Assembly (NCBI RefSeq): GCF_019970065.1
Contig: NZ_JAHXYH010000002.1
Location: 682,001 to 746,000, forward strand
DNA length: 64,000 nucleotides
Direction of reading: 5' to 3'
Source of the DNA: Chryseobacterium sp. OSA05B
GTDB lineage: Bacteria; Bacteroidota; Bacteroidia; Flavobacteriales; Weeksellaceae
Both the position numbers and the translations under genes were made by a program. The notes beneath the pieces were generated by a model, which did not search any database, was not told the DNA's origin, and saw only the letters and a program-made list of their open reading frames with translations. Below are positions 17,054-26,872 of the stretch, piece by piece. Each line of letters opens with the position of its first letter. The first letter of the stretch is position 1.

Positions 17054-18535
17054 TTATTTCTCTACGTTTCTGATGATTACAATCTGGCCGCCTTCTTTGT
17101 TGGTATTCACGCCAGCACCGTCAGCATTCTTAAACTTATCCTTCTGCCATGTATGAGAGTGAATATTTACCGTAAAAGTATTCGGAACTCCGATGATGTC
17201 TGAGATGTCAACCATCGCTCCATATTCCCATGAACCGAACTTTTGAAGTGTTCCGGATTGGTTATATGCGGTCTGCCATGCTGTATCCAGTCTGTTGTGT
17301 TTCATATTCAGCCACGGTTTGTACTGCTTTGTAGTGATATTCAGCTGCCAGATATAAGAATCATGAGCTGCTGCTGTGTAATAAGAATCCCCGTCTTCCT
17401 GGATGTAAACGAAGTTTTCCGTTACACAAAGGTTATCAGGATTGATCAGGTTATGTCCCGGATTGGAATCTCCTTCTGCAGCCACTTCCAGTTTTCCGGC
17501 CAGCATATTGTTTTCGTTAAGAACAAGCTTGTACACTCTTCCCCACATGGTTAATCCCGGTTTCGGAGTCACACCGTCTGAAGATTCCCCTGTTGCCGTA
17601 AAGTAAATTTCCCTTCCTTTTCCGGCTCCTTTTCTGTAATCTACGTCCTCAACTCTTGAAAAGCGGATCGCATTGTTATCAATATTCTTTTGGTTGATCT
17701 GGGCTCCTGTAAGATTTTTAGCATTGGAAATCTCTACAAATTCCACGTCATAAGAACTTCCTTTTACCATATCGGTTTCCGTATAGTTATTGTTGGTTCT
17801 CTTTAAAGCATATAATTTTCCGTTCTCAAGATCTCCCTGTGTATTGGAAACATACATGATCAGCTGTCCTGCAGACTGGTGTGATGAAGAGTAAGACTGA
17901 TCTTCACCAATCATAATGTACGTTTTTCCGCCTGAAATATCTTTAGGAAGCGGAACCGCATTTTCCATAGACGCTTTACCCAAAGCAGGTTTTACCCTTG
18001 TCTGGTCGGATGCCTGAGAAGCAGCTGCCAGTGGATTGATGGCATGAACCATACTTTCTTCACCGGATTCACCGGCAGTAAGAAAAGCACTGAAACCATG
18101 CGTTTCAGGAGTGGCAAGGGTAGCAGAACATAATCTGGTCATACCTCCGATCCCGTTCAGGATGTATTCTCCTTTTACAGGTCTGAATGTTTTATCTAAA
18201 TAAACTCTTGATACAGATTGAGTGATCTCATGATTGGTGATCATTAAATAACCATCCGAGTTGGGATCTTTCATAATTCCCATGCCGTCCGGCTGGCCTG
18301 CGAAAACAAAATTGGGTGTTCCGGAAAGAACATCGGAACTTGAAATCAAAGTCGTAATATTCAGGTTTTCAAAACCCGTCATTCCATAAACGAAGGCAGG
18401 TTCCTGTGAAAAGTTTTCAATTTTAATATTCTGATTGACAGGATTGGTTTCCTGACCGTCATTATTGTCATCGTTACAGCTCTGAAAGGCCATAGCAGCG
18501 AAGAGTAGAGCTCCGATAGTTTTGTTAATTTTCAT
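17054..18535 (-). CDS. PhoX-like (DUF839) exported lipoprotein
   Basis: From ATG 18535 the protein begins MKINKTIGALLFAAMAFQSC, a lipoprotein signal with a lipobox Cys, followed by an Asn/Asp-rich linker; an upstream ATG (18565) would bury this signal. The body shows PhoX-type features: YLMITNHEITQ (about residue 95), FLTAGESGEE, YIMIGEDQSYSS, REIYFTATGES, and NPDNLCVTENFVYIQEDGD near residue 380. PhoX enzymes are Ca/Fe-dependent alkaline phosphatases folded as beta-propellers. No experiment links this divergent member to that activity, so the enzymatic role is inferred. Neighbouring peroxidase may be co-expressed by read-through. Confidence 0.6.
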   Translation of the reverse strand: MKINKTIGALLFAAMAFQSCNDDNNDGQETNPVNQNIKIENFSQEPAFVYGMTGFENLNITTLISSSDVLSGTPNFVFAGQPDGMGIMKDPNSDGYLMITNHEITQSVSRVYLDKTFRPVKGEYILNGIGGMTRLCSATLATPETHGFSAFLTAGESGEESMVHAINPLAAASQASDQTRVKPALGKASMENAVPLPKDISGGKTYIMIGEDQSYSSSHQSAGQLIMYVSNTQGDLENGKLYALKRTNNNYTETDMVKGSSYDVEFVEISNAKNLTGAQINQKNIDNNAIRFSRVEDVDYRKGAGKGREIYFTATGESSDGVTPKPGLTMWGRVYKLVLNENNMLAGKLEVAAEGDSNPGHNLINPDNLCVTENFVYIQEDGDSYYTAAAHDSYIWQLNITTKQYKPWLNMKHNRLDTAWQTAYNQSGTLQKFGSWEYGAMVDISDIIGVPNTFTVNIHSHTWQKDKFKNADGAGVNTNKEGGQIVIIRNVEK

Positions 18536-18675
18536 AATTACTTTTTTGAATTTCGATTGTAGCAAAACTAAAGGTCTATTGTGAATTATATTTTAAGGGG
18601 ACGCAACAAATAGTTTAAGTTTGGGTAATGGTTTGTTAAGATAAGATCAATAATTAGAATGGTTATAAATAAAAA

Positions 18676-18700
18676 AAACTCCTGAAAATTTCAGGAGTTT
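18676..18700 (-). terminator. Terminator of alaS
   Basis: AAACTCCTGA (18676-18685) pairs with TCAGGAGTTT (18691-18700). On the minus strand a run of T (18671-18678) follows. It lies 31 nt after the alaS stop. Confidence 0.88.
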
Positions 18701-18731
18701 CTAATGTTTTATCGTAAAAGGATGATTAATC

Positions 18732-21335
18732 CTAAATATTCAAAGCTTTTTGGTAAGCATTTTCCAAACCGTCAAGATTTTTACCTCCTGCCGTTGCGAA
18801 GCCCGGATTTCCGCCGCCGCCGCCCTGGATTTCTTTGGCCAGGTCTTTTACGATAGCTCCAGCCTGATAATCTGCTGCCAGATCATCAGAAACTCCAACA
18901 GTGATCATTGGTTTTCCATCCGAATCAGAAAGAATAATGGTTACAGAACTTGGGATTTCTTTTTTCAACTGGAATACAATGTCTTTTACAGAACCTGCAT
19001 CCAGAGAAGTTTTCTTCACCAATAGCTGTTTGTTGCCTTTTTGTTCGTAAGCATTTTTCCATTCACCGATCTCGCCTTTTGCTTTTTCCTTTTTAAGGGC
19101 TTCCACTTCAGATTTTAAAGATGCATTTTCGTCGATCAGTTTTTCAATAGATCGTACCACATCTTTAGATTTCAGCAATTGAGAAAGCTCAAGGATCTGA
19201 TTTTCCAGGTTTTTGAAATATTCCTCAGATTTATCTCCGGAAATCGCTTCAATTCTTCTGATCCCTGCTGCTGCAGAACCTTCGGAAGTAATTTTGAAAT
19301 GACCGATTTCAATGGTATTTTTTACGTGAGTTCCCCCGCAAAGTTCCTTAGAACTTCCGAACTGGATCATTCTCACACTGTCACCATATTTTTCACCGAA
19401 CAAAGCCATAGCTCCTTTATCCAAAGCCTCCTGAATAGGAATGCTTCTGAACTCCTGTAAAGCAATGCTTTCTTTGATCTTGTGGTTTACTTTTTCTTCT
19501 ACCAGCGCCAATTCTTCCTCGGTCATCTTATTGAAGTGAGAGAAGTCAAAACGAAGATAATCCGGACCTACGTAAGAACCTTTTTGCTCTACGTGCGTTC
19601 CTAAAACCTCTCTTAATGCCTCATGCAAAAGGTGAGTGACAGAGTGATTCGCCTGAGAGTTTTTTCTGTCGGTTGCATCTACTTTAGCATAGAACACAGC
19701 GCCTGCATCTTTCGGAAGACCGTTGATCAGAGAAATGATCAGTCCGTTTTCTTTTTTGGTTTCCAAAACTTCGAAGCTTTCTACAGCATTTTCCAGAACC
19801 CCTTTGTCTCCCACCTGACCACCGCCTTCAGGATAGAAAGGAGAGCTGCTCAATACCACCTGGTAGAATTCTCCGTCTTTATTTTCTACTTTTCTGTATC
19901 TGGTAATATAGGTTTCAGATTCGATCTGGTCGTATCCTACAAAGTTTTCAGGTTTAGTCTCTAAGGTTACCCAGTCGTACACTTTCTGAGCAGAATCAGC
20001 TTTTGAACGAAGCTTCTGCTTTTCCATTTCAACTTTAAATCCTGCTTCATCAATGGTAAGACCTTTTTCCTCTGCGATAATTCTTGTTAAATCATCCGGG
20101 AAACCGTACGTATCATATAATTCAAAAACTTCTTCGCTTGGTAATACTTTTGAACCGTCCGCAATTGTCTGCTCAATTAATTTCTCAACTCTGATCAGTC
20201 CGTTTTCAATCGTTTTCAGGAATGAATCTTCTTCACTTTTGATCACTTCAGAAACCAGTTTTCCTTGCTTTTCCAGTTCAGGAAAGAAAGTTCCCATCTG
20301 AGCCTGAAGTACGGCAACAAGCTTGTAAAGGAAAGGTTCTTTCATGCCTAAAAATCGGTAAGAATAAGAGATTCCTCTTCTTAAAATTCTTCTGATGACA
20401 TATCCTGCTCCTCCGTTGGAAGGAAGCTGTCCGTCAGCAATGGCAAAAGAAACCGCTCTGATGTGGTCTACCACAACACGGATTGCAATATCTTTTTCGT
20501 CTTCTAGAATTCCTGTATATTTTTTGCCTGAAAGTTCTTCCACTTTAGCGATAAGCGGTGTAAAAACATCAGTATCATAATTGGAAGATTTGCCCTGAAG
20601 TGCCATACAAAGACGCTCGAAGCCCATTCCTGTATCCACGTGCTGTGCAGGAAGTTTTTCCAGAGATTTGTCCGCCTTTCTGTTGAACTCCATGAAAACC
20701 AGGTTCCATACTTCTACAACCTGCGGGTGATCATTGTTGACAAGATCTAGTCCTGATACTTTAGCTTTTTCTTCCGGCGTTCTAAGGTCAATATGAATTT
20801 CTGAACACGGTCCGCACGGTCCGCTTTCACCCATTTCCCAGAAATTATCCTTTTTGTTACCGTTGATAATTCTGTCTTCCGAAATATGAGATTTCCAGAA
20901 ATCGTAGGCATCCTGATCTCTTTCAAGATTCTCGGAAGCGTCTCCTTCGAAAATAGTTACATATAAATTTTCTTTTGGAACTCCGAACACTTCAGTCAGT
21001 AATTCCCAGGCAAAAGCAATAGCATCTTTTTTGAAATAATCACCGAAAGACCAGTTTCCTAACATTTCAAACATGGTGTGGTGGTACGTGTCTCTTCCCA
21101 CATCATCCAAATCATTATGCTTTCCGGAAACTCTCAGACATTTCTGTGTATCGGCAATTCTTGGGGCCGTAGGCGTTTTGTAGCCTAAGAAAAAATCTTT
21201 GAACTGTGTCATTCCTGAGTTGGAAAACATAAGGGTAGGGTCGTCTTTCAACACGATAGGTGCCGAAGGAACGATAAGGTGGTCTTTACTTTTAAAATAA
21301 TCTAAAAATTTTTGACGTATCTCTTGTGATGTCAT
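18732..21335 (-). CDS. alaS: Alanyl-tRNA synthetase
   Basis: AlaS charges tRNA-Ala and edits Ser/Gly mischarging. The 867-residue protein is full length: class II catalytic core from [17 protein letters not shown] with [20 protein letters not shown], the editing domain zinc motifs [13 protein letters not shown] and CGGTHV, a coiled coil (about 715-760), and the C-terminal DHHA1 domain with the glycine-rich [15 protein letters not shown]. An exact TAnnTTTG box on the minus strand (TAAATTTG, complement of 21379-21386) lies 44 nt before the ATG, with no obvious -33 element. Confidence 0.97.
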   Translation of the reverse strand: MTSQEIRQKFLDYFKSKDHLIVPSAPIVLKDDPTLMFSNSGMTQFKDFFLGYKTPTAPRIADTQKCLRVSGKHNDLDDVGRDTYHHTMFEMLGNWSFGDYFKKDAIAFAWELLTEVFGVPKENLYVTIFEGDASENLERDQDAYDFWKSHISEDRIINGNKKDNFWEMGESGPCGPCSEIHIDLRTPEEKAKVSGLDLVNNDHPQVVEVWNLVFMEFNRKADKSLEKLPAQHVDTGMGFERLCMALQGKSSNYDTDVFTPLIAKVEELSGKKYTGILEDEKDIAIRVVVDHIRAVSFAIADGQLPSNGGAGYVIRRILRRGISYSYRFLGMKEPFLYKLVAVLQAQMGTFFPELEKQGKLVSEVIKSEEDSFLKTIENGLIRVEKLIEQTIADGSKVLPSEEVFELYDTYGFPDDLTRIIAEEKGLTIDEAGFKVEMEKQKLRSKADSAQKVYDWVTLETKPENFVGYDQIESETYITRYRKVENKDGEFYQVVLSSSPFYPEGGGQVGDKGVLENAVESFEVLETKKENGLIISLINGLPKDAGAVFYAKVDATDRKNSQANHSVTHLLHEALREVLGTHVEQKGSYVGPDYLRFDFSHFNKMTEEELALVEEKVNHKIKESIALQEFRSIPIQEALDKGAMALFGEKYGDSVRMIQFGSSKELCGGTHVKNTIEIGHFKITSEGSAAAGIRRIEAISGDKSEEYFKNLENQILELSQLLKSKDVVRSIEKLIDENASLKSEVEALKKEKAKGEIGEWKNAYEQKGNKQLLVKKTSLDAGSVKDIVFQLKKEIPSSVTIILSDSDGKPMITVGVSDDLAADYQAGAIVKDLAKEIQGGGGGNPGFATAGGKNLDGLENAYQKALNI

Positions 21336-21842
21336 AGTATTGCTTTGCTTTTAAAACTATCAAATTTTTGATAAGATGCAAATTTAATGTTTTTAAGCGA
21401 TTTGTAAATAATTTTATGCTATGTTTTGAATTGGGTAAGTCGGTTAAAGTTTATTTGTTGCGAGATAAGCACAAGGTCGTAAATAATTCTAAGTATTATA
21501 CGGTAGATAAGTCGCAGGAAAATCAAGTTTGTTAGCAATGACAGTGTGCTCAAATTTATCGGAGATAAAATGTTTTAGCTTTATCAACATAAAGTATGGA
21601 AGAAAATTTAGTATTTTTGCGTTTATCCAACAGTTTTGGAAATACTACAGACATTACTGACTCATTTTTTATAAGCCTTCCTTAAAGATCTGCATAATAA
21701 AAATTTTGCATGTTCTGTTTTAACTTTTTATATTCGTTTTAATATTAAATAAAGACTTAATCGATTTTATGATTTTGAAACCAAAATATAATGGTCTGTG
21801 TAAATCAATAGAATTAGTTTTTATGATATTAAAGAATAAAAA
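21336..21842. other. AT-rich divergent spacer between alaS and the ECF sigma gene
   Basis: This 507-nt stretch has no ORF of note. It holds the alaS -7 box (complement of 21379-21386) and a lone TATTTTTG on the plus strand at 21612-21619 without a -33 partner. No hairpin with a T run and no tRNA-like fold was found. The length would allow a regulatory upstream region for the sigma factor operon. Confidence 0.5.
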
Positions 21843-22397
21843 ATGACGAAAAATGAAGTGCTGAAAAGCTGGGTAGAGCAGTATTCCGGGCCTCTTCTTA
21901 AAAGAGCAGCCTATCTGCTTTCAGATAAAGTGGAAGCGGAAGATATCGTACAGGATGTTTTTTTAGCTGCATTTTCGTCCTATGATTCTTTTGAGGGAAA
22001 AAGCCAGCCGCTCACCTGGCTGATCGCTATTTTAAATAGAAAAGCTGCTGATTTTTACCGGAAAAAGTATAAATCGGATCCGGAGATCAAACTGGATCAT
22101 TTTTTTGACGAAACCGGTTCCTGGAAAAATAACGGTGTTTTGAATGTCTGGAATGTTTCCGAGAAAGAACCTGAACTTTTAGACAATAAAGATTTTAATA
22201 AAACTCTTGAGGATTGTATTGAAGATTTACCCTCCAGATGGAAAATCCCGCTGAAAATGTATTATCTTCAGGAGAAAAAAGCACCGGAAGTGAGTCAGGA
22301 ATTAAAGATGTCTGCGACTAATCTTTGGAAGATCCTTCAGAGAAGCAGAATGCAGCTGAGGGAATGTCTTGATATCAACTGGTTTACCAACTTATAA
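21843..22397 (+). CDS. ECF-type RNA polymerase sigma factor
   Basis: The 184-residue protein has the two sigma-70 domains of ECF factors: region 2 at about residues 10-75 (AEDIVQDVFLAAFSSYDSFE, then TWLIAILNRKAADFYR) and region 4 at about 125-178 (LEDCIEDLPSRWKIPLKMYY, then an HTH with SATNLWKILQRSRMQLRECL). It lies 14 nt before a small HxxxCxxC protein that should be its anti-sigma factor, then a DUF417 protein and MsrAB. The set suggests control by oxidant or envelope stress, which is inference from context. Confidence 0.92.
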   Translation: MTKNEVLKSWVEQYSGPLLKRAAYLLSDKVEAEDIVQDVFLAAFSSYDSFEGKSQPLTWLIAILNRKAADFYRKKYKSDPEIKLDHFFDETGSWKNNGVLNVWNVSEKEPELLDNKDFNKTLEDCIEDLPSRWKIPLKMYYLQEKKAPEVSQELKMSATNLWKILQRSRMQLRECLDINWFTNL

Positions 22398-22411
22398 CCA
22401 TATCATAAAAA

Positions 22412-22684
22412 ATGTTGAGAAAATTGATTCATATTCTGTTCCTGCCATGCAGCAAAGCTACAATGCTGATGGAGAAAAGGAATGCACAGGCCATCTCCCG
22501 AAAGGAAGACTGGCAGTTAACCATGCACTTAAAGATCTGTAAATGGTGCCGTGCGTATGAAGAAAAACTGAAGATTCTGGATGATATTTTAAGAAGAAAA
22601 CTTTCTCAGAAAGAAAATACTGAAATTAATGATTCTGATATTAAGGGTTTTAAAAGTAAAGTTTTAGAAAAATTAGATCTTTAG
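22412..22684 (+). CDS. Zinc-finger (zf-HC2-like) anti-sigma factor
   Basis: This 90-residue basic protein contains HLKICKWC (about residues 43-50), the HxxxCxxC zinc motif that defines ZAS-type anti-sigma domains, flanked by helices; an additional Cys at 13 and Cys/Met-rich N-terminus are also present. Like RsrA-type proteins it could bind the sigma factor and release it when the Cys pair is oxidised. It has no convincing transmembrane helix beyond a weak hydrophobic stretch at the N-terminus. The pairing with the sigma gene 14 nt upstream is the main support. Confidence 0.75.
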   Translation: MLRKLIHILFLPCSKATMLMEKRNAQAISRKEDWQLTMHLKICKWCRAYEEKLKILDDILRRKLSQKENTEINDSDIKGFKSKVLEKLDL

Positions 22685-22766
22685 AATAAATATTGTCAGG
22701 ATTTTGAAATGTTTCCGACTATACTTTTGAAAACAATAATAAAGTATCATTCAAAATCTTAAAGAC

Positions 22767-23216
22767 ATGAACGGAACATCAAAATTGAACGTCGAATCCG
22801 GAACGTACCAATCGGGATATTATATTTCCCTTTTCGGGGGTGCATTGATTTTGCTCTGGATTGGAATATTCAAATTTACACCTACCGAGGCAGCTGCCAT
22901 TAAACCGTTGGTGGAAAACCATTTTCTTACTTTCTTCGTATATAAAACAGCAAGTGTCCAAATGGTGTCAAATGCTATAGGAGCGATAGAAATTATCATT
23001 GCCTTATTACTGATATTTAGTGTGAAATTTGCATCTCTAAGAAAGTATGCCGGAATCGGGCTTATCATGATATTTCTGGTAACGCTAAGCTATCTTTTCA
23101 CAACTCCCGGAATCTGGAAAACAGTGGATGGTGTTCCTGTCACAGATTTTTTCATCCTGAAAGATCTGATTTTCCTGGGATTCGGGTTAATGATCGTACA
23201 AAACAATAAAAAGTAA
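22767..23216 (+). CDS. DUF417 (YkgB/RclC-like) inner-membrane protein
   Basis: The 149-residue protein has four hydrophobic segments (about 18-36, 64-85, 92-112 and 126-145) and the family stretches [29 protein letters not shown] and [17 protein letters not shown] (named here by their cores [12 protein letters not shown] and FFILKDL). In E. coli the same family includes RclC, needed for hypochlorous acid resistance; the biochemical activity is unknown. Its stop codon overlaps the msrAB start by one base (TAATG), so the two are translationally coupled, strengthening an oxidant-defence interpretation. Confidence 0.85.
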   Translation: MNGTSKLNVESGTYQSGYYISLFGGALILLWIGIFKFTPTEAAAIKPLVENHFLTFFVYKTASVQMVSNAIGAIEIIIALLLIFSVKFASLRKYAGIGLIMIFLVTLSYLFTTPGIWKTVDGVPVTDFFILKDLIFLGFGLMIVQNNKK

Positions 23217-24343
23217 TGGATAAAAAGAAAAAAATGAAAAATATATTTATCGTACTCGGGATTATCTTGGGTATCGCAGTTTTTGCTGCAGGATCGGGGC
23301 TTTTTAAAAATCCGAAGTCCAAAGAATTAACAAACGGAAAAGAAAAAGAAAAAGAAAATCAGGAAATTATGGATAATAAAAATGTCAGAGAAATCTATTT
23401 TGCAGGCGGATGTTTTTGGGGGACAGAACACTTTTTTCAGCAGATCCGCGGAGTGGTGGGAACTGAAGTAGGCTATGCCAACGGAAATACTCAGAATCCA
23501 ACGTATGAAGAGGTCGTAAGCCATACTACAGGTTTTGCGGAAACAGTAAAAGTGAAATATGATCCTGAACAGGTTGATCTTAAATTGCTGATTGATCTTT
23601 ATTTTAAAACAATAGATCCTACAACTCTGGACAAACAGGGAAATGACAGAGGAAATCAGTACAGAACCGGTATTTATTTCACGAATAAAGAAGATGAAAC
23701 TTTAGTGAAAAATGAAGTTCTGAAACTGGCTAAAAATTATTCTCAGCCTATAGTTGTGGAAACGGTAGCATTGAAAAATTTCTATAAAGCAGAAGATTAT
23801 CATCAGGATTATCTGGATAAAAATCCGGGAGGGTATTGTCATATTGAGCCGGGACTTTTTGAAATGGCTAAAAATGCAAACCCGCTTCCCAAAGCAAAAT
23901 ATCAGAAGCAGGATAAAAAAGTTTTAAAAGATAAACTGACTGCAGAACAATATAATGTAACGCAGGAAAACGCAACGGAAAGACCTTTCCAAAATGAATA
24001 CTGGAACGAAACACGTGAGGGAATCTATGTAGATATCACGACTGGTGAACCATTATTTATTTCTACCGACAAGTTTGAATCCGGTTGCGGATGGCCAAGC
24101 TTTTCAAAACCGATTACCAAAAAGCTGATCGATGAGAAAATGGACAAAACTGCCGGAATGGTAAGAGTGGAAGTAAGAAGTAAAACGGGAGATGCCCACC
24201 TTGGGCACGTTTTCACAGATGGCCCTACGGATAAAGGAGGTCTTAGATACTGTATCAACAGTGCTTCGCTAAAGTTTATCCCAAAAGCTGAGATGGAGAA
24301 AAAAGGCTACGGAGATTATATCTCTCTGCTGGATAAAAAGTAA
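23216..24343 (+). CDS. msrAB: Bifunctional methionine sulfoxide reductase A/B, membrane-anchored
   Basis: The 375-residue protein has an N-terminal membrane anchor (about residues 8-30), a Lys/Glu-rich linker, then MsrA (about 57-215) with catalytic Cys66 in [11 protein letters not shown] and the GYCHIEP end. MsrB follows (about 235-370) with GCGWPSF and catalytic Cys346 in RYCINSASL. MsrA reduces S- and MsrB R-methionine sulfoxide; the anchor places both in the periplasm. The two CxxC zinc pairs of some MsrB proteins are absent. A second start at 23234 would shorten the tail only. Terminator follows directly. Context with an ECF/anti-sigma pair and an RclC-like protein suggests repair after hypochlorite or peroxide stress. 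Confidence 0.93.
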   Translation: MDKKKKMKNIFIVLGIILGIAVFAAGSGLFKNPKSKELTNGKEKEKENQEIMDNKNVREIYFAGGCFWGTEHFFQQIRGVVGTEVGYANGNTQNPTYEEVVSHTTGFAETVKVKYDPEQVDLKLLIDLYFKTIDPTTLDKQGNDRGNQYRTGIYFTNKEDETLVKNEVLKLAKNYSQPIVVETVALKNFYKAEDYHQDYLDKNPGGYCHIEPGLFEMAKNANPLPKAKYQKQDKKVLKDKLTAEQYNVTQENATERPFQNEYWNETREGIYVDITTGEPLFISTDKFESGCGWPSFSKPITKKLIDEKMDKTAGMVRVEVRSKTGDAHLGHVFTDGPTDKGGLRYCINSASLKFIPKAEMEKKGYGDYISLLDKK

Positions 24344-24353
24344 TATGAAGGAG

Positions 24354-24378
24354 AGACCGCCGAAAGGCGGTCTTTTTT
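24354..24378 (+). terminator. Terminator of the sigma/msrAB operon
   Basis: AGACCGCC (24354-24361), loop GAAA, and GGCGGTCT (24366-24373) form a perfect 8-bp tetraloop hairpin followed by T6, 11 nt after the msrAB stop. Confidence 0.92.
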
Positions 24379-24553
24379 GTTGGTATGAAACAAAGCTGGT
24401 ACTTAAAATCTTGCTGAAAATCTTTGATTTGCTCACGCCTTAAAATATTCTCAGTTTCAATCGTGCCTTGTGTCTTTGCGATTTTCCAACAAAAAAATAA
24501 CATAATAAACGGATGTTGAAAATTTCACGCAGATTTCACTGATAACGCAGATT

Positions 24554-25195
24554 TTAATAATGCACTTGAAATCTCTCCTTAATACTAAGCATTGAGATAT
24601 TCACCAGGAATAAAAATCCGAACATGATATAAAATGCCTCTTTAGGAAGTTGAGCTATCTGATATTGAAACTTTTGAAACCCTTTAAAATAATGTTCTTC
24701 CGGAAAATCGCGGCCTATATTCCCGCACTTGTCACTCAGTGCAGCGAATAATTCTTTGGCGCTTGGGTCATTATATTCTTGGCTGACAAAAAAGTGCCAT
24801 GTCTTTTCCACATCAAGCGTATAGGTAAATTGTCCTGCAAGTTCTATATCATTAAGCAATGCAATAAGATCACTGTAGTTATTGTGGCCATCCAGAATGA
24901 ATTCAATACCTGAATTTTTCTCATTCCTTTTCTGTAAATTCCTGATTTCAGCAACGTATAAATTTGTATTTTCCTTTGCTGTATTGGGAGTTACTTTTAT
25001 TTTTTTATAATTCCAGTTTCTGTAAGGTTCAAAGCTTAAATAGGACTTTTCGCCTTCTGCTTTTGCTTTTGCAGGAAGCCAAATATCAATAGCATTAAAA
25101 TTCACTTCTTCAAACTTCCGGTTTCCATAATACCAAAACAGCAGTGGAATTAATACAGCACTGATCAAGCCCGGAAAGTAATAGATCTTTTTCAT
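24554..25195 (-). CDS. Hypothetical bitopic membrane protein, tandem paralogue B
   Basis: The 213-residue protein has one hydrophobic segment at each end (about 6-22 and 184-203) and a soluble middle with two alpha/beta-like stretches: NTNLYVAEIRNLQKRNEKNSG and GIEFILDGHNNYSDLIALLND (cited by cores). It is clearly paralogous to the upstream gene (shared MKK-YYFPGLISAVLIP, FEPYR-WNY, GIEFI-D--NNY and NIS-SIKE). The ATG overlaps the upstream stop by 4 nt, so the pair is co-translated. I do not recognise the family; the layout of N-anchor, periplasmic domain and C-anchor does not reveal a function. Confidence 0.7.
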   Translation of the reverse strand: MKKIYYFPGLISAVLIPLLFWYYGNRKFEEVNFNAIDIWLPAKAKAEGEKSYLSFEPYRNWNYKKIKVTPNTAKENTNLYVAEIRNLQKRNEKNSGIEFILDGHNNYSDLIALLNDIELAGQFTYTLDVEKTWHFFVSQEYNDPSAKELFAALSDKCGNIGRDFPEEHYFKGFQKFQYQIAQLPKEAFYIMFGFLFLVNISMLSIKERFQVHY

Positions 25196-25836
25196 GCGAT
25201 TATTTTTTTTTGGGTTTGAAGGTTTTCTTTAATACTGAACATGGATATATTCAGGAAAAGCAGAAAGCTGAAGATGATATAATATGACTGTTTAGGTAGG
25301 TCGAGAAGGTATTTCAGTTTTTCCACGCCTTTATAGTTGTCATTCATCCTGTAAAAGACAGTAGCATCTCTGGTTCCACAGTTTAGCCTATGGATTTTTT
25401 CAGCGACATTCGAATCTTTATAAAAATGAAGTGCAAAAAAATGATTGGTTTTTTCCAGATCAACCCCATAGCTATCCTGGCCGGCAAGTTGCATAGCGTC
25501 AATTAACGATATAAAATCCTGATAATTATTGCGGTCATCAATGATAAATTCAATACCAGTTTCTTTTCCATTTCTTTCCTGAAGTTTCTTCAGTTCTGAA
25601 ACATAGAATTTCTGGTTTTGAAAGGCTGTATTGGGCTTTACAATGATTTTTTGATAATTCCAGTCTCTGTAAGGTTCAAAAGAATTATCTATATCTGGAT
25701 TGTATCTGTGTTTGGCAGGAAGTCCCAGGTCTATGACGGTGTATTGTGGTTGCACCCTCTGGTTCCCGTAGTACCAGAACAATACCGGAATAAGGACAGC
25801 ACTGATCAATCCCGGGAAATAATACATTTTTTTCAT
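25192..25836 (-). CDS. Hypothetical bitopic membrane protein, tandem paralogue A
   Basis: Taking ATG 25836 (MKKMYYFPGLISAVLIP) gives 214 residues, the same length and layout as the following paralogue; the reading frame opens further upstream, but that extension is not conserved between the two copies. Terminal hydrophobic segments and the central GIEFIIDDRNNYQDF block match. It ends in an ATGA overlap with the next gene. The pair looks like a recent tandem duplication that has diverged to roughly half identity by eye. Function unknown. It follows the terminator of the ABC transporter genes. Confidence 0.7.
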   Translation of the reverse strand: MKKMYYFPGLISAVLIPVLFWYYGNQRVQPQYTVIDLGLPAKHRYNPDIDNSFEPYRDWNYQKIIVKPNTAFQNQKFYVSELKKLQERNGKETGIEFIIDDRNNYQDFISLIDAMQLAGQDSYGVDLEKTNHFFALHFYKDSNVAEKIHRLNCGTRDATVFYRMNDNYKGVEKLKYLLDLPKQSYYIIFSFLLFLNISMFSIKENLQTQKKIIA

Positions 25837-25921
25837 TCCTGTCATTTTGATAAAATTAATAAAAAATCGAATATCCAAATGATCAAACCCTATTTTTAAC
25901 ATTCTACAGGTAAACAAAAGA

Positions 25922-25949
25922 ATAAAAAAAGTGATCCAAAGGACCACTT
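25922..25949 (-). terminator. Terminator of the ABC transporter operon
   Basis: AAGTGATCC (25929-25937) and GGACCACTT (25941-25949) form a 9-bp stem with one A-C mismatch. On the minus strand a run of seven T (25924-25930) follows. Between it and the permease gene (about 25955-26024) lies a stretch built from near-tandem ttaaatctt words. Confidence 0.75.
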
Positions 25950-26026
25950 CATTTTTAAATCAATTCAATCATTCAATGTTTAAATCTTTAAATCTTTAAA
26001 TTTTTAAATCTTTAAATATTAGATTT

Positions 26027-26872
26027 TTACCAATCCCTTTTTCTCAAGATCCAGTAAGACCCGAAAATAAAGATCACAGACCAGATGATACACACAATCA
26101 TACTTTCTGTGGGATAATGAGCTTCATATTTTACCCCCATAACTTTCAGCATATTCAGTCGCATTAGTGGATTAGGAATAAGATTAGACATACTTTCTAA
26201 CGGTAAAAGACTGGTAATGAAAAAGTCGTTTTCCAATACGGCTTTTCTCTGTTCACTTTGCATTCCTGTTAGTTTCTGGTAAGCTTCCAGACCTGCTAAA
26301 ATCTTTTCTACCACCCAGTATGTAAAGAAACCAAGAAATACAAACATCGATTTTCTCAGTAATACGGAAAGGAACATCAGAAACGAGAAGAATGTAAACA
26401 GCTTCACAAAATAGTTCCCGATAAAATAAACCTCTGCATATATTTTTGAATCATCAGTTACTTTAGAATACTGGTGTCCCAAAAACATGGCGAGGATAAA
26501 CACAATCAGTGTGGAAACTGTTGTGAAGATTGTGATCGTTAGAAGCTTTGATCCTATGAATTCTTTTCTGCTAAGGCCGTCAATCGTGTTTTGTTTGAAC
26601 ATCCGGTTGGTGAATTCCTGCGAAATAGAAAATACAATGATCAGTCCAAGGAAGATCTTCAGCAAAGCGACAATCCATGTTGTAAAGTTCCAGATCTCCG
26701 GGAAATTGTAGATTCCCTGTTCCTTTAAGTTGACAGTACCTCCGAAAATATTCAGATCTACCAGTCCGATGAAAAGAAGAGCGATCAGAATGGCAAAATA
26801 CATGATGGTGAAAACCTTGAACGGTCTGTAGTTCAGATTTTTATAATATTCTAGTTTTAATAGTTTAAGCAT
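26027..26872 (-). CDS. ABC-2 type transporter permease
   Basis: The 281-residue protein has about six hydrophobic segments (near residues 20-40, 65-85, 110-130, 155-180, 185-200 and 255-275) and the layout of ABC-2 permeases, with an early EFTNRMFKQNTIDGLSRKE coupling-type cytoplasmic loop. It overlaps the ATPase gene by 8 nt, so both are made together as an exporter. The substrate cannot be read from sequence; similar pairs handle peptides, antibiotics or lipids. Confidence 0.85.
   Translation of the reverse strand: MLKLLKLEYYKNLNYRPFKVFTIMYFAILIALLFIGLVDLNIFGGTVNLKEQGIYNFPEIWNFTTWIVALLKIFLGLIIVFSISQEFTNRMFKQNTIDGLSRKEFIGSKLLTITIFTTVSTLIVFILAMFLGHQYSKVTDDSKIYAEVYFIGNYFVKLFTFFSFLMFLSVLLRKSMFVFLGFFTYWVVEKILAGLEAYQKLTGMQSEQRKAVLENDFFITSLLPLESMSNLIPNPLMRLNMLKVMGVKYEAHYPTESMIVCIIWSVIFIFGSYWILRKRDW

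Noticed and set aside
21336..21842. tRNA or riboswitch in the long spacer before the sigma gene
   Set aside because: No cloverleaf, T-loop sequence or conserved aptamer core could be recognised.
22690..22730. ECF-specific promoter before the DUF417 gene, sharing gattttgaaa with the sigma upstream region (21771-21780)
   Set aside because: The shared word is short and AT-rich, and the adjacent TTTG and TACTTTTG boxes are spaced by only 15 nt; not enough to call.
25837..25947. Longer start for the upstream paralogue
   Set aside because: The paralogue has no counterpart for the extension, which also enters the ABC operon terminator.
25955..26024. CRISPR-like array
   Set aside because: Units are 9 nt, AT-only and without spacers; no cas genes nearby.
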